NCBI GenBank assembly: GCA_030917725.1
Contig: JAUPUE010000004.1
Coordinates: 1 to 9,790, forward strand
Direction: 5' to 3'
Length of the DNA: 9,790 nt
DNA from: Patescibacteria group bacterium
GTDB taxonomy: Bacteria; Patescibacteriota; Minisyncoccia; Phycocordibacterales; EsbW-18
Made by a program: the position numbers and the translations under genes. Shown one piece after another: positions 5,790 through 9,790 of the stretch (positions are counted from its first letter, which is position 1; each line of letters starts with the position of its first letter). A model generated the notes under the pieces. It worked only from the letters and a program-made list of their open reading frames with translations, was not told the DNA's origin and did no database searches.

Positions 5790-6338
5790 ATGCGTCGTAA
5801 CATAGTTCATCTGATACGGGGTGAGGCAAAAGAAGCGCACGAAGCGCTTACGAGAGATTTGGTAGAAAAGTTTGATGCTTTTCCACTACACGATCGGATT
5901 CCTCCTCATCTCACATTTAAACGATGGTTTGATTTGGATGAAGAAGATGTTGATTCGGTCCGCAAGATTTTGGATGACTTCGCTGATTCTCACTACGCCT
6001 CGGACTATTCTTTAAAAGGATTCGGGCACTTTGATACAGATGCCATTTATGTTGATGTCGTTCCTTCCAAAGAGATGTCTTCAGACGTCCTTGAATTGAT
6101 GAGTATGTTGAAAGAGGTGCCCAGACTTGAATTCGATGAATTTGATAACGGAAAAGATTTTCATATGACTGTGGCGATGGGTTCTCTTAAGCCATTCGAT
6201 TTTGAAAAAACGTGGGAGTATCTTCAGGCGAACAAGAGCTTCGACTTTCGTATGAGATTCGACAACGTCGCCATTCTCAAGAAAACTGCTGACCGATGGG
6301 ATGTTGAGCGCGTGTGGGAGCTTGAGCCACGGACGTGA
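5790..6338 (+). CDS. 2H phosphoesterase superfamily protein (LigT / 2'-5' RNA ligase-like)
   Basis: A 182-residue soluble protein with the two HxT motifs that define the 2H superfamily: PPHLTF with H40 and T42, and FHMTV with H125 and T127. These form a symmetric active site acting on 2',3'-cyclic phosphates or 2'-5' linkages of RNA. The spacing of about 85 residues between motifs and the total length suit the bacterial LigT/2'-5' RNA ligase group. The middle is unusually acidic (around 48-66 and 112-120). The ATG at 5790 begins 3 nt after the stop of the ZIP transporter gene. A GGGGG run (5777-5781) 8 nt before it could act as a weak ribosome binding site, so the gene is most likely read from the transporter transcript. 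A functional link between the two is not evident. The biological substrate, tRNA fragments or cyclic nucleotides, is undetermined. Confidence 0.85.
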   Translation: MRRNIVHLIRGEAKEAHEALTRDLVEKFDAFPLHDRIPPHLTFKRWFDLDEEDVDSVRKILDDFADSHYASDYSLKGFGHFDTDAIYVDVVPSKEMSSDVLELMSMLKEVPRLEFDEFDNGKDFHMTVAMGSLKPFDFEKTWEYLQANKSFDFRMRFDNVAILKKTADRWDVERVWELEPRT

Positions 6339-6365
6339 TTGGACTTATTGTCTAGTTTCTTGTAT

Positions 6366-6371
6366 TATAAT
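6366..6371 (+). promoter_or_regulatory. Consensus -10 hexamer upstream of typA hairpin
   Basis: A perfect TATAAT lies 28 nt after the phosphoesterase stop. No -35 at 16-18 nt spacing is clear: TTGGAC at 6339-6344 is 21 nt away. A transcript from it would start around 6378 and run straight into the GC hairpin and T-run at 6379-6396. Confidence 0.4.
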
Positions 6372-6378
6372 CCCCATC

Positions 6379-6396
6379 AGGCCCTCGGGCTTTTTT
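6379..6396 (+). terminator. Short hairpin plus T6, terminator or attenuator before typA
   Basis: GCC(CTCG)GGC forms a stem with a tetraloop at 6381-6390, extended by a G-U and an A-U pair using 6379-6380 and 6391-6392, within a run of six T. It probably ends the ZIP/phosphoesterase transcript. Because a perfect -10 lies just upstream, it could also attenuate transcription toward typA. Confidence 0.6.
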
Positions 6397-6405
6397 GTTT
6401 CTATC

Positions 6406-6411
6406 TATAAA
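6406..6411 (+). promoter_or_regulatory. Putative -10 element of typA
   Basis: TATAAA, within TATAAAAT, ends 5 nt before the typA ATG at 6417. There is no SD in the interval, so the transcript would be leaderless or nearly so. No clear -35 is seen. Confidence 0.4.
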
Positions 6412-6416
6412 ATCCC

Positions 6417-8198
6417 ATGGAAATCCGCAACATCGCCATCATCGCCCACGTCGACCACGGTAAAACGACTCTTACCGACGCTATTTTGCGTCAGGGTGGT
6501 GTTGAGGAAGAAGGAGTTTCGATGGACTCGAACGCACTCGAACTCGAACGCGGTATCACTATTTACGCCAAGAACACCTCGGTTCCGTACAAGGGCACGA
6601 AGATCAACATCCTCGATACGCCAGGTCACGCCGACTTCGGTTCCGAAGTCGAGCGTGTGTTGCGTTCAATCGACTCCGTTCTTCTCGTTGTCGACGCGCA
6701 GGAGGGTCCAATGCCTCAGACACGCTTCGTTCTCAAGAAGTCACTCGAACTTGGTCTCAAGCCAATCGTTGTCATCAACAAAATCGACAAGCCTGCCGCT
6801 GACCCAGACCGTTGTGAAGAACAGGTTCTTGAATTGTTCCTCGAACTCGGTGCATCTGACGAACAGGCAAACTTCCCGGTTGTTTACGCGATTGGCCGTG
6901 AGGGTGTTGCTAAGGTCAAGCTTGATCAGGAATCAAAAGACCTCTCACCGCTTCTTGAAGTGATTCTTTCTCATGTTCCTCCCGCATCATCAGCATCATC
7001 TGATGCACCGCTTTTGGCACAACCTTTTAACCTCGCATACGACAACTTCCTCGGACGACTCGCCGTTGCTCGCATTTACCAAGGCACCATCAGCATGGGA
7101 CAGACAGTTACCATCAAAAAGCCTGACGGTCATATTCGTTCCGGCAAGATTACCAAGCTTTTCACATTCAACGGTCTTCAGCGTGTTGATGTCGCGTCGG
7201 CTGGTGCGGGTGACATCGTTTTGGTTGCCGGTCTTTCTGACATCTACATTGGTGAGACAATCTGTTCTGACGCTACAAGCGAACCGCTTCCTGCCATTGC
7301 TGTTGATGAACCGACCATCGTTCTCACATTCCTCGTCAACAACTCTCCATTTGCTGGCAAAGAAGGCAAGTTCGTTACATCACGTCAGATTCGTGAGCGT
7401 CTCGAACGCGAGCTCGAAGTGAACGTCGGTTTGCGTCTTTCATTCCCAACCCCAGACACATTCGAAGTCTATGGACGTGGTGAGCTCCATATCGCGGTCC
7501 TTCTTGAAACGATGCGTCGCGAAGGCTTCGAGCTCCAAGTTTCTCAGCCAAAGGCCATCATGAAGGAAGAAGACGGCAAGGTTCTTGAACCATTCGAGGA
7601 AGTCGTTGTTGATACACCAAACGAATTCCAAGGTGTCATTATTGAGCGTTTGAGCAACCGTGGTTTCGTTATGCAAAACATGCAGGCGCACGATGTTACA
7701 ACGCGTATCACCTTCGAAGGCCCAACACGCGGTCTTCTTGGATACCGCAACCAGTTCGTCGTCGACACACGCGGTGAGGGCATCCTTGCAGCGCACTTCG
7801 TTGGATTCCGTAAGTACGCAGGAGAAATCAAGAAGCGCGCGGTTGGCTCGATGGTTACTATGGTTTCCGGCAAGACACTCGGTTTCTCACTTTGGGGTCT
7901 TCAGGATCGCGGTATTCTCTATGTCGGTCCTGCTGTTGAAGTCTACGAAGGTATGGTGATTGGTAATACCTCAAAGGGTGAAGAAATGATGGTGAACCCA
8001 ACCAAGGGTAAGCAGCTTACCAACATGCGCGCATCGGGTACCGATGAAGCGATGGATCTTGTTCCACCAATCGACTTGACCATCGAACGCGGTCTCGAGT
8101 TCATGACCGAAGACGAATACCTCGAAATCACTCCCAAGAGCGTTCGTTTGCGCAAGCAGTTCCTCAGCGAGAACGAGCGTGCAAAGTCCCGCCGATAG
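6417..8198 (+). CDS. typA: Translational GTPase TypA/BipA
   Basis: A ribosome-associated GTPase of the EF-G/LepA group, involved in 50S subunit assembly and in stress or cold adaptation. At 593 residues it is close to the usual 600-615. The G domain shows G1 AHVDHGKT (10-17), switch I ERGITI (44-49), G3 DTPGH (67-71) and G4 NKID (121-124). The G5 position reads VYAIGREG (156-163), where most BipA proteins have YASA. The EF-Tu-like domain 2 begins near 200. The EF-G-like domains follow with SPFAGKEGKFVTSR and GRGELHIAVLLETMRREGFELQVSQP, which are BipA signatures. The C-terminal BipA-specific domain includes GFSLWGLQDRG and NMRASGTDEA. Many codons end in C or T of the NNY type (AAC, GAC, ATC, TTC), as expected for a well-expressed gene. 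The start is fixed by family homology, and no SD is present. The gene is closed by a strong terminator. Confidence 0.97.
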   Translation: MEIRNIAIIAHVDHGKTTLTDAILRQGGVEEEGVSMDSNALELERGITIYAKNTSVPYKGTKINILDTPGHADFGSEVERVLRSIDSVLLVVDAQEGPMPQTRFVLKKSLELGLKPIVVINKIDKPAADPDRCEEQVLELFLELGASDEQANFPVVYAIGREGVAKVKLDQESKDLSPLLEVILSHVPPASSASSDAPLLAQPFNLAYDNFLGRLAVARIYQGTISMGQTVTIKKPDGHIRSGKITKLFTFNGLQRVDVASAGAGDIVLVAGLSDIYIGETICSDATSEPLPAIAVDEPTIVLTFLVNNSPFAGKEGKFVTSRQIRERLERELEVNVGLRLSFPTPDTFEVYGRGELHIAVLLETMRREGFELQVSQPKAIMKEEDGKVLEPFEEVVVDTPNEFQGVIIERLSNRGFVMQNMQAHDVTTRITFEGPTRGLLGYRNQFVVDTRGEGILAAHFVGFRKYAGEIKKRAVGSMVTMVSGKTLGFSLWGLQDRGILYVGPAVEVYEGMVIGNTSKGEEMMVNPTKGKQLTNMRASGTDEAMDLVPPIDLTIERGLEFMTEDEYLEITPKSVRLRKQFLSENERAKSRR

Positions 8199-8215
8199 CC
8201 CTTATTTCACAAAGC

Positions 8216-8245
8216 AAAAACGATCCTCACGAGAGGGTCGTTTTT
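8216..8245. terminator. Strong symmetric terminator after typA
   Basis: AAAAACGATCCT (8216-8227) pairs with AGGGTCGTTTTT (8234-8245) over 12 bp, including one G-U, with the loop CACGAG. The T-run lies on the plus strand and the A-run of the other arm gives a T-run on the minus strand. It can therefore act in both directions, although only the plus direction has a gene to end here. Confidence 0.9.
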
Positions 8246-8278
8246 CGTATGTTTGTTTTATTTCGGAGTGAACGAACG

Positions 8279-8284
8279 TACAAT
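8279..8284 (+). promoter_or_regulatory. Putative -10 element of rarA
   Basis: TACAAT matches the -10 consensus at five of six positions and ends 7 nt before the ATG at 8292. A TTGTTT at 8254-8259 could be a weak -35 at 19-nt spacing. No SD lies between the hexamer and the ATG. Confidence 0.45.
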
Positions 8285-8291
8285 AGAGTCT

Positions 8292-9473
8292 ATGGAACCG
8301 CTCGCATCCCGCATTCGCCCAAAGAATCTCAAAGAGTTCGTGGGACAAAAACATCTCACGGGAGTGGGGAAGCCGCTTCGCGTTGCGATTGAAAAGAAGC
8401 ATCTCTCATCGTTTATCTTGTGGGGTCCGCCAGGTGTTGGTAAGACGACGCTCGCGCGCTTGTATGCACAGGCGCTCGATGCACGTTTCTATGAGCTCTC
8501 TGCGGTGAGTGCGGGCAAAGATGACATCAAGGCGATTGTTGCAGAAGGAAAAGGTGAGCTCACGTTCGATGCTCGTCCCAAAGTCTTGTTCCTTGATGAA
8601 ATTCATCGTTTCAATAAATCACAGCAGGATTTCTTGCTGCCGTTCGTCGAATCAGGCGAGCTGACGCTCATTGGTGCAACGACAGAGAATCCAAGCTTTG
8701 AGGTGATTGCACCACTTCTATCACGCACGCGTGTGTTCACGCTCAATGAGCTCGATGCTGATGACATGACCGCAATCCTGAAGCGGACGAAGATCCCACT
8801 TCTCAAAGATGCGCGTGAGTGGCTCATTGAGATGGCCAACGGTGACGCGCGCCAGATGCTTACCCTCATGGACGCGACGATGCAACTCTATGGAAAGGTG
8901 ACACTCGAGAATCTCAAAAACACACTCCAATCGAAGCATCTCCGTTATGACAAAAAAGGGGAGGAGCACTACAACACTATCAGTGCTTTCATCAAAAGCA
9001 TGCGTGCAAGCCAGCCCGATGCCGCGCTCTACTATCTCGCGCGGATGATTGATGCGGGAGAAGATGCCAAGTTCATCGCGCGTCGTATGGTTATTTTTGC
9101 ATCCGAAGATATTGGTGTCTCACAGCCGACCGCACTTGTTGTCGCCAACGAAGTCTTCCGTGCAGTCGAAACAATTGGCTATCCAGAGTGTCGGCTTAAC
9201 CTCGCACAAGGGGTTGTGTATCTTTCGCTTGCTCCCAAAGACAGGCGGATTTACAACGCGCTCGGCGCTGCGCAAAAAGATGTGCAACAGCATGGAAATC
9301 TCCCTGTTCCAATGAGTATTCGCAATGCGCCGACAAAGCTTATGAAAGAAATCGGTTATGGAAAAGGATACGAACGATATACCAAAGATGATTTGCTTCC
9401 GGATAAAGTAAAAGGTCGCACCTACTTCGAAAAAGAGCTGCCGGTGGATACTCCGTCTCGGAAAAAGAAATAA
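8292..9473 (+). CDS. rarA: Replication-associated recombination protein A (RarA/MgsA), AAA+ ATPase
   Basis: A clamp-loader-like AAA+ ATPase of the RarA/MgsA/WRNIP1 family that acts at stalled replication forks and binds single-stranded DNA ends and SSB. At 393 residues it is slightly shorter than the typical 420-450. It opens with PLASRIRPKNLKEFVGQKHL, the family N-terminus. This supports ATG 8292 over the upstream in-frame TTG at 8253, whose 13 extra residues match nothing. Walker A is GPPGVGKT (45-52), Walker B is LFLDEIHRFN (99-108), sensor 1 is GATTENPSF (128-136), and the arginine finger is SRTRVF (144-149), where many homologues have SRCRVF. Sensor 2 lies in GDARQML. The tetramerisation region begins HYNTISAFIKSMRASQPDAALYY in place of the more usual SxRGSDPDAA, then reads ARRMVIFASEDIG. 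The lysine-rich tail TPSRKKK ends the protein. It has its own likely promoter after the typA terminator. Confidence 0.95.
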   Translation: MEPLASRIRPKNLKEFVGQKHLTGVGKPLRVAIEKKHLSSFILWGPPGVGKTTLARLYAQALDARFYELSAVSAGKDDIKAIVAEGKGELTFDARPKVLFLDEIHRFNKSQQDFLLPFVESGELTLIGATTENPSFEVIAPLLSRTRVFTLNELDADDMTAILKRTKIPLLKDAREWLIEMANGDARQMLTLMDATMQLYGKVTLENLKNTLQSKHLRYDKKGEEHYNTISAFIKSMRASQPDAALYYLARMIDAGEDAKFIARRMVIFASEDIGVSQPTALVVANEVFRAVETIGYPECRLNLAQGVVYLSLAPKDRRIYNALGAAQKDVQQHGNLPVPMSIRNAPTKLMKEIGYGKGYERYTKDDLLPDKVKGRTYFEKELPVDTPSRKKK

Positions 9474-9480
9474 GAGGCGT

Positions 9481-9486
9481 TATACT
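9481..9486 (+). promoter_or_regulatory. Putative -10 element of the terminal small membrane-protein gene
   Basis: TATACT lies 7 nt after the rarA stop and 6 nt before the ATG at 9493, the same hexamer and spacing as upstream of the phosphatase gene. No -35 is visible. Read-through from rarA is the alternative. Confidence 0.4.
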
Positions 9487-9492
9487 TGATGC

Positions 9493-9747
9493 ATGGATAG
9501 CATCATGAAATCAGAAATCTTCTTCGTCATTGCTTCTGTCGGCGTCATTATTATTACGATTGGTGTTTCGATTGCCCTTTTCTATATCATTAGGCTTCTC
9601 AAGACCGTTGATGAGGTCTCTGCAGACGTCAAAGAACACATCGCCGCTTTCGGCTCGTGGGTTCGTGGAAATGCGCTCACCAAACGGTTCTTTGCCGGCG
9701 CTCGAAAGCCTCGTAAGAAACGAGCTTCTGGTACGGCAGAGGAGTGA
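9493..9747 (+). CDS. Small single-pass membrane protein of unknown function
   Basis: An 84-residue protein with one strong hydrophobic helix at about residues 9-34 (IFFVIASVGVIIITIGVSIA and onward). A predicted amphipathic stretch follows (LLKTVDEVSADVKEHIAAFGSWV), then a strongly basic tail (FFAGARKPRKKR) ending in acidic residues. The positive-inside rule places the C-terminal tail in the cytoplasm. The helix followed by a heptad-like KTVDEVSADVKEH segment resembles the small DUF948-like membrane proteins only loosely, so no family is assigned. The start ATG 9493 is preferred because TATACT ends 6 nt before it. ATG 9505 is an in-frame alternative. It begins 19 nt after rarA and may be co-transcribed with it. 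The basic tail could bind nucleic acid or membrane phospholipid heads. Confidence 0.7.
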   Translation: MDSIMKSEIFFVIASVGVIIITIGVSIALFYIIRLLKTVDEVSADVKEHIAAFGSWVRGNALTKRFFAGARKPRKKRASGTAEE

Positions 9748-9790
9748 TAGAATATAAGGGTCGGTATTGTTCAGCAGTAATCATTCATTC

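Noticed and set aside
8253..8291. A TTG start adding 13 residues to RarA.
   Set aside because: The extension has no family similarity and overlaps the likely promoter. The protein family starts at about ATG 8292.
9748..9790. The terminal 43 bases with TAGAAT/TATAAG and a tRNA-like string (TATTGTTCAGCAGT).
   Set aside because: No D-stem pairing can be completed and no ATG follows before the window ends. It may hold the promoter of the next gene, but that cannot be judged from here.

Overview
The window reads as a housekeeping stretch of a Patescibacteria/CPR-like genome, probably Parcubacteria-type. This is inferred from gene style and not from a marker gene. Housekeeping proteins are compact: the visible DnaX ends right after the clamp-loader domains, TypA is 593 aa and RarA 393 aa. 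Intergenic gaps are short, the tRNA lacks an encoded CCA, and most genes have no Shine-Dalgarno sequence. TGA is used as an ordinary stop by the last gene, which argues against the UGA-to-glycine code of Gracilibacteria/SR1.

Left part (1-1530): the 3' part of dnaX runs rightward and converges on a leftward gene for a UPF0173/UlaG-like metallo-beta-lactamase-fold hydrolase. Their stop codons share the four bases TTAA. A tRNA-Gln(UUG) gene lies immediately upstream of the hydrolase on the same strand, only 12 nt from its start codon.

Middle part (1524-4137): a histidine phosphatase-superfamily gene and an M3 oligoendopeptidase F-like gene overlap by 8 nt (ATGCATAA) and probably form a translationally coupled pair.

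Cassette (about 4153-4966): a monocistronic gene for a small secreted protein stands apart from everything around it. It has a recognisable -35/-10 promoter with a perfect 12-bp dyad in the spacer, a hairpin 5' leader, a strong GGAGG ribosome binding site, visibly higher G+C in its first half, and its own rho-independent terminator. Its function is not recognised.

Right part (4990-9790): a ZIP-family metal transporter and a 2H phosphoesterase (LigT/2'-5' RNA ligase-like) form an operon. They are followed by typA/bipA, rarA (recombination factor) and a small one-TM membrane protein. The transporter contains two adjacent near-perfect palindromes with mutually complementary cores, in frame, in a loop between membrane segments.

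A recurring feature is a -10-like hexamer ending only 5-8 nt before the start codon of five genes (phosphatase, ZIP, typA, rarA, terminal small ORF). This suggests leaderless transcripts, in contrast to the SD-led secreted-protein gene. No defence system, CRISPR array, transposase or phage gene was found. The observations most worth following are regulatory or structural.
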